64,000 nt of DNA from Flavobacteriales bacterium (lineage in GTDB: Bacteria > Bacteroidota > Bacteroidia > Flavobacteriales_F > PHOS-HE28). Both the position numbers and the translations under genes were made by a program. The DNA is taken from assembly GCA_016710685.1 (NCBI GenBank), contig JADJVC010000034.1, positions 62,001-126,000 of the forward strand, read 5' to 3'. Under the pieces are notes generated by a model. That model was not told the DNA's origin, did no database searches, and was given only the letters and a program-made list of their open reading frames with translations. Every line of letters starts with the position of its first letter. Positions within the stretch are counted from its first letter, which is position 1. Shown here piece after piece: positions 27,601 through 35,703 of this stretch.

Positions 27601-27654
27601 GGTGGCCACGGCGAACAAGCACGGCAAAAGGAAATGGGGAAGTGGAAACCGCAC
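24613..27654 (-). CDS. large exported amidohydrolase with two amidohydrolase-like halves
   Basis: About 1013 residues from a GTG at 27654: the signal peptide MRFPLPHFLLPCLFAVATS (GTG read as Met) is followed by two amidohydrolase-like halves. The first half (to ~430) has GLIEPFSELGVAQ where HxH is expected and ends with LESGKRADLIISSKHLLD; it looks catalytically dead. The second half (~600 on) has GIIDEHSHIGIANG with HxH, further His in ITCHSYVQ and TFTHILEG, Asp in CINSDDAEMG, and ends PGKDADLVLWSDNPLS; it looks active. No ATG lies near the signal peptide; the open frame continues upstream but there it is antisense to the cytochrome genes and was rejected. Substrate unknown; imidazolonepropionase-like or peptidase roles are possible. 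Confidence 0.82.
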   Translation of the reverse strand: MRFPLPHFLLPCLFAVATSLAAQQNAPVNGPHNRAETPVAFTHAIVHVSPTETLSDATVLIQGERILDVGRRVRIPANAEVHDLTGMHIWPGLIEPFSELGVAQRDSEKLKEPAGAHYWNRAIAASSNAAELYFPDEKRADSLRAQGFTTVVAQRMDGIARGTGCAVSLAGRNAAQDVFMPQASANFSFNKGRSPDDYPQSRMGEVALLRQALYDAQWYAAGGKKKQSDADLEALNDQLSLPLVFDAGNAQDVMRAARIAEEFGLRFILKNNGDAYTRLADILATGFPLIVPLDLPEAYDVEDPFDALEVTLGELKDWELAPSNPARIAEAKGVFAFTTQGLKNANDMWPNLRRMVRNGLDTATAVAALTTVPASLFRIGDQVGTLESGKRADLIISSKHLLDPENAIYETWASGKHFVEKPLDNEDPRGTFDINLRNTILKLRVKGAPEKLEAEVRKPGADTAWTPAVLKIDGPVVSLWFNGVKLGINGSVRLNGVIHDRGAIWDGQAQGPAGEWFPWSAIRQKEDLRGSKAEKRAIATLDSIWSLPVGTVWYPMDAFGSTQIPDTEAVVFRNATVWTNGPEGILPNTDVCISKGRILAMGTNLNIATLFPKSKIAVPEIDATGMHLTSGIIDEHSHIGIANGVNEGTQAVTAEVRISDVIDPDDVNIYRALSGGVTAVQQLHGSANPIGGQSSLIKLRWGRDAEDLPIANAPGFIKFALGENVKRSNWGESDRFPNTRMGVEQVFYDAFHRAKDYAAEQTDYAATNPKEQAKTTPPRRDLELETMAQILAGTRNITCHSYVQSEILMLLHVADSMGFRVNTFTHILEGYKVARELKQHGANASTFSDWWAYKFEVRDAIPYNAAILNEQGVNVCINSDDAEMGRRLNQEAAKTIKYGGVSPEDAWKMVTLNPAKTLHLDARMGSVEPGKDADLVLWSDNPLSIRAKALMTFVDGVRYYDRSRETQQHATAEAERSRIIAKMLAAKQAGAAVRKAKRQEPGQWHCESIGQHP

Positions 27655-27728
27655 GGTGGAAATTGTAGGCGCAAGATAGCGGAGTGGCGCAGGTACTTGG
27701 CGTTTTCGGCTGGATCTTCTCCACAGGC

Positions 27729-27736
27729 TACTTTTG
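27729..27736 (+). promoter_or_regulatory. -7 box TACTTTTG for the cytochrome pair
   Basis: TACTTTTG matches TAnnTTTG and ends 23 nt before the ATG of the cytochrome b-like gene, in a divergent region of about 100 bp shared with the amidohydrolase operon. Confidence 0.4.
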
Positions 27737-27759
27737 ACGCGCTCCAAAACCCGCCAGCC

Positions 27760-28224
27760 ATGCAAGATGCAGCCGCCGCCAGCGACATGACACCGCTCTT
27801 CCTGTTTTTCCACAGCCTGTTGCGCTGGGGCATTTTGATAACGGTGGCCGCCGCAGGCATCACGGCCTTGATGGGCATGCTGCGTAACGGCCCGGTGCTG
27901 ATGTGGCACCGGAGCATGGCCATTTGGGGCATGGTGCTGTGCCATGTGCAGCTCGTTATCGGTTTCGCGCTCTACTTCATGCGTTGGGACAGTTTCGCCA
28001 TGCGGCCACCGGACCAGATGCGCTATTGGAAATTTGAGCACATGGGCATGATGTTGATCGCGATCGCGCTGGTCACCATCGGGCGTTTGGCGAGCAAAAA
28101 GGCGAAGACGGACAAGGGCAAGCAGTTGCGCGTGGCGATCTTCTACTTGCTTGCGTTGTTGTTGATGTTGGCAATGATCCCTTGGCCGTTCACCGCCATG
28201 GGCGAAGGACGCGGTTGGATATGA
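27760..28224 (+). CDS. four-helix membrane protein, cytochrome b-like
   Basis: A 154-residue integral membrane protein with four helices (FFHSLLRWGILITVAAAGI, MAIWGMVLCHVQLVIGFALYF, MGMMLIAIALVTIGRLA, VAIFYLLALLLMLAMI). His residues at helix ends (FFHSLLRW, MWHRSMA, LCHVQL, FEHMGMM) could ligate heme, and the HSLLRW opening resembles small Bacteroidota proteins labelled cytochrome B. It overlaps the next gene, a c-type cytochrome, by ATGA, which supports an electron-transfer role. Heme binding is inferred, not shown. Confidence 0.65.
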   Translation: MQDAAAASDMTPLFLFFHSLLRWGILITVAAAGITALMGMLRNGPVLMWHRSMAIWGMVLCHVQLVIGFALYFMRWDSFAMRPPDQMRYWKFEHMGMMLIAIALVTIGRLASKKAKTDKGKQLRVAIFYLLALLLMLAMIPWPFTAMGEGRGWI

Positions 28225-28586
28225 GGATCGGACTGATCTTCCCGGCAAGCGCCATGTTGCTTTTGCTCGCGTGTTCCGCGGCGGGCGGTACTTCCCCTGA
28301 AAAAAAAGAACCGGCCACGCCGGGCGAAGTCATTTTCAAAAGCCAATGCGTGATGTGCCACGGGCGCAACGGCAACCTGCAGATCAGCGGCGCGAAAGAC
28401 CTAACGAAAAGCACATTGACCGAAGAGGAGATGATCGCGATCGTCACCAATGGAAGAGGAGGAATGGTCGGCTTCGGGAAAACGCTTTCGAAGGAGCAAG
28501 TGGAACAGGTAGTGGAACATGTGCGGTCGCTGCATGTGGGAAGTGGATCAGAAGTTGAACTGCTTCCTTCCGACGGCCAACACTGA
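28221..28586 (+). CDS. c-type cytochrome lipoprotein
   Basis: A 121-residue protein with a lipoprotein signal (SAMLLLLACSAAGG), one heme c motif CVMCH in FKSQCVMCHGRNGNL, and a C-terminal Met region (GGMVGFGKTLSKEQ) suited as the sixth ligand. It is a single-domain class I cytochrome of the cbb3/CccA type, tethered to a membrane by the lipid. Its start overlaps the stop of the upstream b-type-like protein. Confidence 0.85.
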   Translation: MRIGLIFPASAMLLLLACSAAGGTSPEKKEPATPGEVIFKSQCVMCHGRNGNLQISGAKDLTKSTLTEEEMIAIVTNGRGGMVGFGKTLSKEQVEQVVEHVRSLHVGSGSEVELLPSDGQH

Positions 28587-28707
28587 TGAATTAAGTCTTC
28601 ATTCTGAACACTCAAGGCATGATCGGCGTTGATCCGGGTTCAACAGCGGTTCTATTTCCGAGCAGCCAAAGCAATTGATCCGCGCCATCCGCGTTCCCCA
28701 AGCCAAC

Positions 28708-29952
28708 ATGATCGACCCGCAGGAAACCCGCATCACCGCTGAGAATGCCGTGCTCATCGGCCTTGCTACCGACAAGCAATCGCCGGAGCAGGTTGAGGAA
28801 TACTTGGCTGAACTGGACTTCTTGGCCAACACCGCCGGTATTGTAACCGTAAAACGCTTTACGCAGCGGTTGCACAGGCCGGACGGCAAGTTCCACATCG
28901 GTTCCGGCAAGCTCGCGGAGATAAAGGCTTGGATCGAGGAAAAGGCGCCGGATGCCTGCGTGATCTTCGATGACGAGCTAACGCCCGCGCAACAGCGCAA
29001 CATTGAAAAGGAGCTGTCGCGCCCCGTCCTCGATCGCCCGCGCCTTATCCTGGACATCTTCGCCAGCCGGGCGCGCACGGCGCATGCCAAAACGCAAGTG
29101 GAACTCGCGCAGTACGAGTACATGCTGCCGCGCCTCACCAAATTGTGGACACACTTGGAGCGACAACGCGGCGGCACCGGCACACGCGGTGGTGCGGGTG
29201 AGAAAGAGATCGAGACCGACCGCCGCTTGGTGCGCGACCGCATCAGCCTGCTGAAGAACCAGCTCAAGGACATCGACCGGCAGAAGCAGACGCAGCGCGG
29301 CAACCGCGGCAAGATGGTGCGCGTGGCGCTGGTCGGCTACACCAACGTGGGCAAAAGCACGCTGATGAACGTGCTGAGCAAGAGCGACGTTTTCGCGGAG
29401 AACAAGCTCTTCGCCACGCTGGATACCACGGTGCGCAAGGTGGTCTTGGGCAACCTTCCTTTCCTGCTCAGCGACACGGTGGGCTTTATCCGCAAGCTGC
29501 CCCACCAATTGATCGAGAGCTTCAAGAGTACCTTGGATGAAACGCGCGAAGCGGATCTGTTGCTGCACATCGTGGACATTAGCCATCCGCAGTTCGAGAG
29601 CCAATACAACACGGTGCGGCAAACGCTGGAGGAGATCGGTGCCGGCGGGAAACCGGTGATCGTCGTCTTCAACAAGATCGACGCCTACAAGCCCGCACCG
29701 CACGACCCGCACGACCTCGCGCCGAAGCGGGAAGACCAGTTCACGCTGGAAGAACTGGAGCACACGTGGATGTCTCGCATTACGCATAAGGACGCGGACA
29801 ACGACGAAGCGATCTTCATTTCCGCTACACGGAAGGACAACATTGATGCGCTGCGGAAGTTGATGTACGAGCGGGTGAAGGCAATCCATGTGGCGCGGTA
29901 TCCTTACGAGAAGGATCTGCTTTTTCGGGATTGGTCGGTGGAGGAGGAGTGA
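28708..29952 (+). CDS. hflX: GTPase HflX
   Basis: Ribosome-associated GTPase that splits stalled or heat-damaged ribosomes in studied bacteria. The 414-residue protein has the N-terminal HflX domain (TAGIVTVKRFTQRLHRPDG, KFHIGSGKLAEIK), the linker GGTGTRGGAGEKEIETDRR, and the G domain with GYTNVGKSTLMN (G1), LLSDTVGFIRKLPHQL (G3) and VVFNKIDAY (G4). The ATG at 28708 was chosen; a TTG 33 nt upstream is in frame. Transcribed alone or with the following PBP gene. Confidence 0.93.
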   Translation: MIDPQETRITAENAVLIGLATDKQSPEQVEEYLAELDFLANTAGIVTVKRFTQRLHRPDGKFHIGSGKLAEIKAWIEEKAPDACVIFDDELTPAQQRNIEKELSRPVLDRPRLILDIFASRARTAHAKTQVELAQYEYMLPRLTKLWTHLERQRGGTGTRGGAGEKEIETDRRLVRDRISLLKNQLKDIDRQKQTQRGNRGKMVRVALVGYTNVGKSTLMNVLSKSDVFAENKLFATLDTTVRKVVLGNLPFLLSDTVGFIRKLPHQLIESFKSTLDETREADLLLHIVDISHPQFESQYNTVRQTLEEIGAGGKPVIVVFNKIDAYKPAPHDPHDLAPKREDQFTLEELEHTWMSRITHKDADNDEAIFISATRKDNIDALRKLMYERVKAIHVARYPYEKDLLFRDWSVEEE

Positions 29953-30006
29953 AGAATACAAGAACGCTTCAAGTTCCACTTGCGATCGTTTACGGGCTAA
30001 GCCGCT

Positions 30007-32253
30007 ATGGCGAAAAAGAAAAAGAAGTCCACGTCCAAGGGTGCTGCGTTCCTGTGGAAAGCGCTGTTCGCCATAATCGCTATCGGCATCATCGTGCTGT
30101 TTACGTTGGTGACCTTGGTGCGTAAGGACGTTTTCGGCAAATTGCCGACCGAAGAGGAGCTTGCTGCATTGCGCAATGAAGAGGCCACGCTGATCCTCTC
30201 CTCGAACGGCGCCGTGATCGGCAAAGTCTTCGCGCAGGACCGCACCAACATTCACTGGAAGGACATTCCGCCGCATGTGGTGGACGCGCTTGTTTCCACG
30301 GAAGACCAGCGGTTTTTCGAGCACGAGGGTGTGGATGCGTTCAGCTACGTGCGCGTGCTGTTCCGCACGGTAATCGCGCGGGACCGCAGTGGTGGCGGAG
30401 GAAGCACAATCTCGCAACAGCTCATCAAAAACCTCTACGGCCGCGATCAGCACGGCTTGCTCACCGTGCCGGTGAACAAGATCAAGGAAGCCTTGGTGGC
30501 GCAGCGCTTGGAGAAGGTGTACACCAAGGAGGATGTCATTACGCTCTATCTCAATTCTGTTCCCTTCGGCGAGAACATCTACGGCATCGAGTCGGCTTCG
30601 GAACGCTACTTCAGCAAGCCTGCGACGAAGTTGAAAGTGGAGGAGGGCGCGGTGCTCATCGGCATGCTGAAGGCGAACACGGGCTACAATCCGCGGCTGC
30701 ATCCCAAGGCAGCCCAAGGCAGGCGCGACCAAGTGTTGGCGCTGATGGCGAGCAACGATAAGCTTACTGAAAAAGCGCGTGACAGTCTGCAGGCGTTGCC
30801 GTTGACGATCCACTACGCGGGCCTCGATGCGCTGGACGCTTACGGCTATTTCGATGCGCAAGTGGTGAAGCAAGCCCGCATAATCCTCGCGGACCTGGGG
30901 AAGAAAAACGGCAAAGCGTACGACATCGAAAAAGATGGCCTGCGTATTTACACCACGCTGGACACGGGTTTGCAGCAAGCAGCATTACGCGCGGTGCAGA
31001 AACAACTTTCCGCCATGCAGCCGAAACTCGATCGCGAATTGCGTGGACGGAATGCACGCAAGAGCTGGGAAAAGCAACAGGAGAAGCGGGCAAGTTCGGC
31101 GTGGAAGAAGAACGAAATTTCCGTGCGCGACGTGTTCACCTGGGACGATGCACCACCGGACACCATGAGCTACCGCGACAGCTTGTGGCACTATCGCAGC
31201 ATGTTGCAGGCGGCATTCCTGATGGTGGACCCGGGTACCGGAAAGGTGCGGGCATACAGCGGGGGCAACGACTTCCGCACACTTCCGTTCGATCAAGTGG
31301 AAAGTCACCGGCCGATCGCGTCCACGATCAAACCAGTGATCTACGCCGCCGGTCTGCGCAAGGGATTGGAGCCGTGCACCTACTTGAACAACGCGCGGAA
31401 AACCTACGATGAATACGACGGTTGGTCGCCGGAGAATTTCGACAAGGACACCATAGGCGGGCAAGTTGCGCTGTGGTATGCGTTGGCGCACTCGATGAAT
31501 ATTCCCACGGTGGATGTCTATTTCCGCACCGGCGTTGATACGATCCGCGACACGTTCAAATCACTTGGCCTGCCAACCGAAGGTGTGGACAATCCATCGT
31601 TGGCCTTGGGTGCGGCGGATATTTCACTGCGCGAGATCGTGAGCGCTTATTCAGCTTTTGCGAACAGGGGTTTGGTGCGCAGCCCGCAAATGATCGAGAA
31701 GATCACCGACGCAAGCGGCAAGCTGATCTTCCAAAGCAGATCAGCACCGGCGAAACGGGTGCTGGATGAAAATGTCGCCGGAACGATAACGGCCATGTTG
31801 CGGCGCGCCGTGGACCAAGGCACGGGGGCTTCCATGCGGTCGCGTTTCGGGGTGCGCAGCGCGCTTGCGGGCAAAACGGGCACTTCACAGGACTATGGCG
31901 ATGCGTGGTTCCTCGCGTATACGCCAAGCCTTGTGGCAGGCACCTGGGTAGGCGCCCGTGATCCCGAAGTCCATTTCAGCAGCGGCCTTGGCACGGGTGC
32001 GCAATTGGCGCTGCCGATCATCGGCGGCACACTCGCCGAGGTAGAACGTTCAGGCGTGATGCGCAAGCAATACTTGGCCTCCTTTCCGGCGGACAGTGTG
32101 GCCATGGACTGCGCGCCGCGTCGCAGCGGCGATCTGTTGGAACGGTTGATCGAAGGGATATTCAAGCCGAAGGAAGAAGGGAAGGAACGCGGAAAGAAGG
32201 ATGAGGAAAAGCCCGAAGGATTTTTCCGGCGTTGGTTTCCGAAGAAGGAGTGA
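30007..32253 (+). CDS. bifunctional class A penicillin-binding protein (PBP1A-like)
   Basis: Cell-wall polymerase and cross-linker of 748 residues. A Lys-rich cytoplasmic start and one membrane helix (residues ~17-38) precede the GT51 transglycosylase domain with VSTEDQRFFEHEGVD (catalytic Glu ~99), GGGGSTISQQLIKNLY and RLEKVYTKEDVI. The transpeptidase domain has the active Ser in IASTIKPVIY, SMN in LAHSMNIPTV and the KTG in LAGKTGTSQDYGDAWF. The C-terminal tail is highly charged (KEEGKERGKKDEEK). All catalytic motifs are intact. Confidence 0.93.
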   Translation: MAKKKKKSTSKGAAFLWKALFAIIAIGIIVLFTLVTLVRKDVFGKLPTEEELAALRNEEATLILSSNGAVIGKVFAQDRTNIHWKDIPPHVVDALVSTEDQRFFEHEGVDAFSYVRVLFRTVIARDRSGGGGSTISQQLIKNLYGRDQHGLLTVPVNKIKEALVAQRLEKVYTKEDVITLYLNSVPFGENIYGIESASERYFSKPATKLKVEEGAVLIGMLKANTGYNPRLHPKAAQGRRDQVLALMASNDKLTEKARDSLQALPLTIHYAGLDALDAYGYFDAQVVKQARIILADLGKKNGKAYDIEKDGLRIYTTLDTGLQQAALRAVQKQLSAMQPKLDRELRGRNARKSWEKQQEKRASSAWKKNEISVRDVFTWDDAPPDTMSYRDSLWHYRSMLQAAFLMVDPGTGKVRAYSGGNDFRTLPFDQVESHRPIASTIKPVIYAAGLRKGLEPCTYLNNARKTYDEYDGWSPENFDKDTIGGQVALWYALAHSMNIPTVDVYFRTGVDTIRDTFKSLGLPTEGVDNPSLALGAADISLREIVSAYSAFANRGLVRSPQMIEKITDASGKLIFQSRSAPAKRVLDENVAGTITAMLRRAVDQGTGASMRSRFGVRSALAGKTGTSQDYGDAWFLAYTPSLVAGTWVGARDPEVHFSSGLGTGAQLALPIIGGTLAEVERSGVMRKQYLASFPADSVAMDCAPRRSGDLLERLIEGIFKPKEEGKERGKKDEEKPEGFFRRWFPKKE

Positions 32254-32270
32254 AGGCTGAGACTGGAGCC

Positions 32271-33374
32271 TTAAGCAATGCGTTTCCGCAGCCACCGGCC
32301 AATGGGATCGCGCAATTTCATGAAAGGCCGTTCCCAGAAAAGGAACACCAAAGCGGAGAGGCTCAGCATAGCCGCCAACAGCAGTGCGTAACGGAAGGCG
32401 CACACCCACGCCACCGGATGTTCCACGTATTTCCCGAAGAGGTAAACCATCGGCATGTGGATGAGGTAGAGCGCATACGTGATGAGGCTGAGCCGGCGTA
32501 TCGGGTTGCTGAGCATGCCACCGGAGCGCCATGCCGAAAGCAAGGGCAACAGCAAAGCCACGGAAAATGGGGCAACGCTTTCAAGCCCGTAGGTAACGAA
32601 GACTGGTGCTTCCTCGTAAGTCGTCGTGCCCACGGTGAAGAGTATCGCAGCGCCAAGGAGGAAGGCAAGCCAACGCAAGGCATGCCAGCGTTTTGGCCAA
32701 CCGCGGCTGATGTATGCGGCCAGCATCCCGAGGCCGGGCGCGTCCAGGCGGGTGATCACGAGCTTCTTCACCCAGAGGCCCCAAGTGAGCGGGTCCACCA
32801 CATGGTGCGCCACGACGAAACGCGCCGCAATGGGGAACGTGATGAAGATGATGCAGCCCAACAGGAACGACTGTTTTCCGCGCCAGCTGAACAGCGCCAT
32901 GGAACCGAAGACGATGATGGGGAAAAGCAAGTAGAACCATTCCTCCACGGCGAGTGACCAGGATTCCCAGAAGAAAAGGTCGAGCGGTTCGTGCAAATTC
33001 TGCATGAAGACCATGTATGCCCATGCACGGTCATTGAGCAGCCCGGGGGCCAGTCCGGCCATGAGCAAAAGGACGTTAACCAAGACAAAGAGCCAATAGT
33101 TGGGGATGCTGCGCAGCCATCGCCGCTGCAGGAAATCGATGAGCCGGAACCCCGGTGTGCCCTTGGATTCCGTGGCATCCAAAAGCATGCCCCCGATGAG
33201 GAAACCGCTGAGCACGAAGAAGAGATCCACCCAATCCACATGTGGCACCATGGGGAAACGCGGCCAATGGGTAGAGACCAACCAACCGGTATGCGCAAGC
33301 ACCACCAGGATGCCGCCCGCTGCACGCATCACATCGAGCCCGAAGATCCGTCCACCTGCGCGCTGGCCGCTCAT
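32271..33374 (-). CDS. acyltransferase family 3 membrane protein (OafA/YrhL-like)
   Basis: A 367-residue polytopic protein of the family that O-acylates surface sugars. The N-terminus has GLDVMRAAGGILVVLAHTGW with the conserved His, then VDWVDLFFVLSGFLIGGMLL, and FWESWSLAVEEWFYLLFP, all family marks; about ten membrane helices follow. It ends 17 nt from the converging PBP gene and starts 3 nt after the MsbA-like exporter's stop, so it is co-transcribed with the exporter. The acceptor glycan is unknown. Confidence 0.88.
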   Translation of the reverse strand: MSGQRAGGRIFGLDVMRAAGGILVVLAHTGWLVSTHWPRFPMVPHVDWVDLFFVLSGFLIGGMLLDATESKGTPGFRLIDFLQRRWLRSIPNYWLFVLVNVLLLMAGLAPGLLNDRAWAYMVFMQNLHEPLDLFFWESWSLAVEEWFYLLFPIIVFGSMALFSWRGKQSFLLGCIIFITFPIAARFVVAHHVVDPLTWGLWVKKLVITRLDAPGLGMLAAYISRGWPKRWHALRWLAFLLGAAILFTVGTTTYEEAPVFVTYGLESVAPFSVALLLPLLSAWRSGGMLSNPIRRLSLITYALYLIHMPMVYLFGKYVEHPVAWVCAFRYALLLAAMLSLSALVFLFWERPFMKLRDPIGRWLRKRIA

Positions 33375-33377
33375 GGC

Positions 33378-35198
33378 TTACGCGAACGCCTGCAGGTCGC
33401 AGAGTTTCCGGTACTGTCCTTCTGCCGCGTACAACTGCGCATGTGTGCCGCGTTCGATGATCTGGCCGCGGTCCAACACGATGATCTCATCGCAATGTTG
33501 GATGGTGCTGAGGCGGTGCGCGATCACCAAGGAAGTGCGGTCCTTCATCAGTTTGAAAAGGGCGTCCTGCACCAGCTTTTCGCTTTCTGTGTCCAAGGCC
33601 GAAGTGGCTTCGTCCAGTATGAGTATCGCCGGATCGCCCAACACGGCGCGGGCTATTGCGATGCGCTGTTTTTGTCCACCGCTCAAACGGTTTCCGGCAT
33701 CGCCGATGGTTGTTTGGTAGCCGTTCGGCATGCGTGAAATGAACTCGTGCGCATTGGCGATCTCGGCGGCGCGCTGGATTTCCGCTTCGCCGATGCCGGT
33801 TCTGCCGAATGCGATGTTGGACGCCACGCTGTCGTTGAACAACAGGCTGTCCTGCGTTACGGTTCCCATTAGTGCGCGCAGGTCCTTGATGCGCAGGTCG
33901 CGCAGGTCGTTTCCGTCGATGGTTACGGATCCTTCGGTGACATCGAAGAAGCGGGGGAGCAGCCCGGCGAGCGTAGTTTTCCCGCCGCCGCTGGTGCCCA
34001 CTAAAGCAACGCTTTTTCCTTTTGGTACAGTTAGGTTGATGTTGCTCAACACGGGCTTGTCATCATAAGCGAAGCCAACGTTTTTAAATTCAATGTTCGT
34101 GGTGAAAGCGGTGACGGATCTAGCGTTCGGCTTCTCCGTAACGGTATTCGGTGTTTCCAGCAGATCGAAGACGCGCTGGGCGCTGGAGGAGCCGCGCACA
34201 ATGCCGGAATAGCCTTGGGAAAAGCCTTTGATCGGCGTGAGCAATTGCGAGAAGATGATGATGAAGCCGAGGAAGCTGTCGCCGCTGAGGCTGGCATCGG
34301 GACCGAGGACCAGCGTGCCTCCGAGGAACGCGATAGCTGCCATCACCGCAGTGCCCAACGTTTCGCTCAAGGGCGAAGCCACATCCTGCCGGTTCAACAT
34401 GCTGATGCTGGAACGCATGAGCTGATCGTTCTCTTGCTCGAAGCGGCGGCGCATGGCATCTTCACCATTGAAGGCTTTCACAACGCGCATGCCGGTAAGC
34501 GTTTCTTCCACACGCCCCAGCAGGTCGGCACTTTTTTCCTGCACACGTGTACTGCGGCGTTTCAAACTTTTGCTGATGCGCGAAATGATGAGCCCGCTGA
34601 TGGGCAGCAACAACAGCGACCACAACGTGAGCTCTGGTGAAAGCGTCACCATGGTGCCGAGGAACATGATGACGGCGATCGGTTCGCGGAAAACCATTTC
34701 GATGGAATACATCACCGAGTATTCCAGCACCTGCATGTCGTTGGTGATGAGGGACAGCAAGTTTCCCTTGCGCTCGTCGTTGTGATAGCGCAGCGGCAGC
34801 TCCAGCATTTTGTCGAAGATCTTGGAGCGCACATCGCGGATGATGCGGTTACGGAAGGTGCAGATGGAGCGCACGGCCATGTAACGGAACAGGTTCTTCA
34901 GCAGGAACATCGCCACCACCGTACCGCAGATGATGCCCAGCGCGCCGATCTGGCCGTGCAGTTCGATCAATCGGGTAAGCGCCCAGTTGAAGCCTTGCTC
35001 CAACGCGTCTTTATTCCAGCTAAGCACAGGTTTTTCGTGAACGGCCTTTGTTTGCCCCAGCAACAGGCGCAGAAAGGGGATGAACAGCAACATGCTCGCC
35101 AAGTGGAACACCGTGGCCAACAGGTTGAACACGCCGTTCATCACCGCATACCGGCGGTAAGGCCGGCCGAAGCGCATGATGCGGAGGAAATTCTTCAT
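33378..35198 (-). CDS. ABC exporter, MsbA-like (fused membrane and ATPase domains)
   Basis: A 606-residue half-transporter. Six membrane helices occupy residues ~15-320 (for example MFLLKNLFRYMAVRSIC and MRVVKAFNGEDAMRRRFEQE after helix 4-5). The ATPase domain has VALVGTSGGGKTTLAGLLP (Walker A), RLSGGQKQRIAIARAVLGD (signature) and AILILDEATSALDTESE (Walker B). The ATG at 35198 was chosen because a longer frame upstream is antisense to rbfA. Family members export lipid A-core, lipids or drugs; the following acyltransferase supports a surface-glycolipid role. Confidence 0.9.
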   Translation of the reverse strand: MKNFLRIMRFGRPYRRYAVMNGVFNLLATVFHLASMLLFIPFLRLLLGQTKAVHEKPVLSWNKDALEQGFNWALTRLIELHGQIGALGIICGTVVAMFLLKNLFRYMAVRSICTFRNRIIRDVRSKIFDKMLELPLRYHNDERKGNLLSLITNDMQVLEYSVMYSIEMVFREPIAVIMFLGTMVTLSPELTLWSLLLLPISGLIISRISKSLKRRSTRVQEKSADLLGRVEETLTGMRVVKAFNGEDAMRRRFEQENDQLMRSSISMLNRQDVASPLSETLGTAVMAAIAFLGGTLVLGPDASLSGDSFLGFIIIFSQLLTPIKGFSQGYSGIVRGSSSAQRVFDLLETPNTVTEKPNARSVTAFTTNIEFKNVGFAYDDKPVLSNINLTVPKGKSVALVGTSGGGKTTLAGLLPRFFDVTEGSVTIDGNDLRDLRIKDLRALMGTVTQDSLLFNDSVASNIAFGRTGIGEAEIQRAAEIANAHEFISRMPNGYQTTIGDAGNRLSGGQKQRIAIARAVLGDPAILILDEATSALDTESEKLVQDALFKLMKDRTSLVIAHRLSTIQHCDEIIVLDRGQIIERGTHAQLYAAEGQYRKLCDLQAFA

Positions 35199-35207
35199 GG
35201 AAAGCGG

Positions 35208-35215
35208 CAAAGGTA
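35208..35215 (-). promoter_or_regulatory. -7 box TACCTTTG for the MsbA-like exporter
   Basis: TACCTTTG on the minus strand ends 9 nt before the ATG at 35198. A TTG located 16 nt upstream of the box lies in the arm of the adjacent CGCAACG inverted repeat, so the repeat may supply the -33 element. Confidence 0.45.
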
Positions 35216-35220
35216 TTCGG

Positions 35221-35342
35221 TTGTTCAACCGCAACGGCGCTACGACGCAACGAAATACACGCAACGCTTTAGGGAAGTCGGTATTCCGTTTTCGTTGCGA
35301 AACCGTTGCGTCGTTGCGCCGTTGCGGTTCAAAGCATTTATC
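35221..35342. repeat. CGCAACG-word inverted repeat between msbA-like gene and rbfA
   Basis: About 120 bp with complementary arms: left CCGCAACGGCG then ACGACGCAACG, right CGTTGCGTCGT then CGCCGTTGCGG. The centre is unrelated AT-richer sequence. It fills the divergent intergenic space almost exactly from one -7 box to the other. Closely similar elements lie at 42006-42153, 44408-44752 and 52254-52362. Confidence 0.75.
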
Positions 35343-35348
35343 CCCATC

Positions 35349-35356
35349 TATCTTCG
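35349..35356 (+). promoter_or_regulatory. -7 box TATCTTCG for rbfA
   Basis: TATCTTCG is followed by CGCC and the rbfA ATG, leaving 4 nt between box and start. This predicts a leaderless transcript. Confidence 0.4.
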
Positions 35357-35360
35357 CGCC

Positions 35361-35699
35361 ATGGACAGCGTAAGGCAGAATAAGGTGAACAGCCTGCTTC
35401 AGCATGAAATGGCGGAAGTGATGCAGGGCCACAACCGTGTGTTGCTGCCCGGCGGCCTCATTACCGTAACCACCGTGCGCGTAAGCCCCGACCTCGGTGT
35501 CGCCAAGGTTTACCTCAGTCTTTTCCCCGTGAAGGACAAGCAGGCCGTGCTCGAGAATGTGCGCAACATGGGCAGTAAACTCCGTGGCGAGCTGGGCCAC
35601 CGCGTAGGGAAGCAACTGCGCATTGTGCCGGAGCTGCTTTTTTACATCGATGATTCCCTGGACCGGATCGAGGAGATCGATAATTTGCTGAAGAAGTGA
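35361..35699 (+). CDS. rbfA: ribosome-binding factor A
   Basis: Small factor that matures the 30S subunit by binding helix 1 of 16S rRNA. The 112-residue protein begins MDSVRQNKVNSLLQHEMAEV, has ITVTTVRVSPDLGVAKVYLS and ends RIVPELLFYIDDSLDRIEEI, the typical KH-like fold with the C-terminal DDSxxR block. The ATG at 35361 is preferred; the open frame extends upstream only through repeat and antisense DNA. Divergent from the MsbA-like exporter. Confidence 0.93.
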   Translation: MDSVRQNKVNSLLQHEMAEVMQGHNRVLLPGGLITVTTVRVSPDLGVAKVYLSLFPVKDKQAVLENVRNMGSKLRGELGHRVGKQLRIVPELLFYIDDSLDRIEEIDNLLKK

Positions 35700-35703
35700 T
35701 GGT

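Noticed and set aside
27655..28248. Long N-terminal extension of the large amidohydrolase frame
   Set aside because: It is antisense to the cytochrome b-like and cytochrome c genes, and a signal peptide begins at the GTG at 27654.
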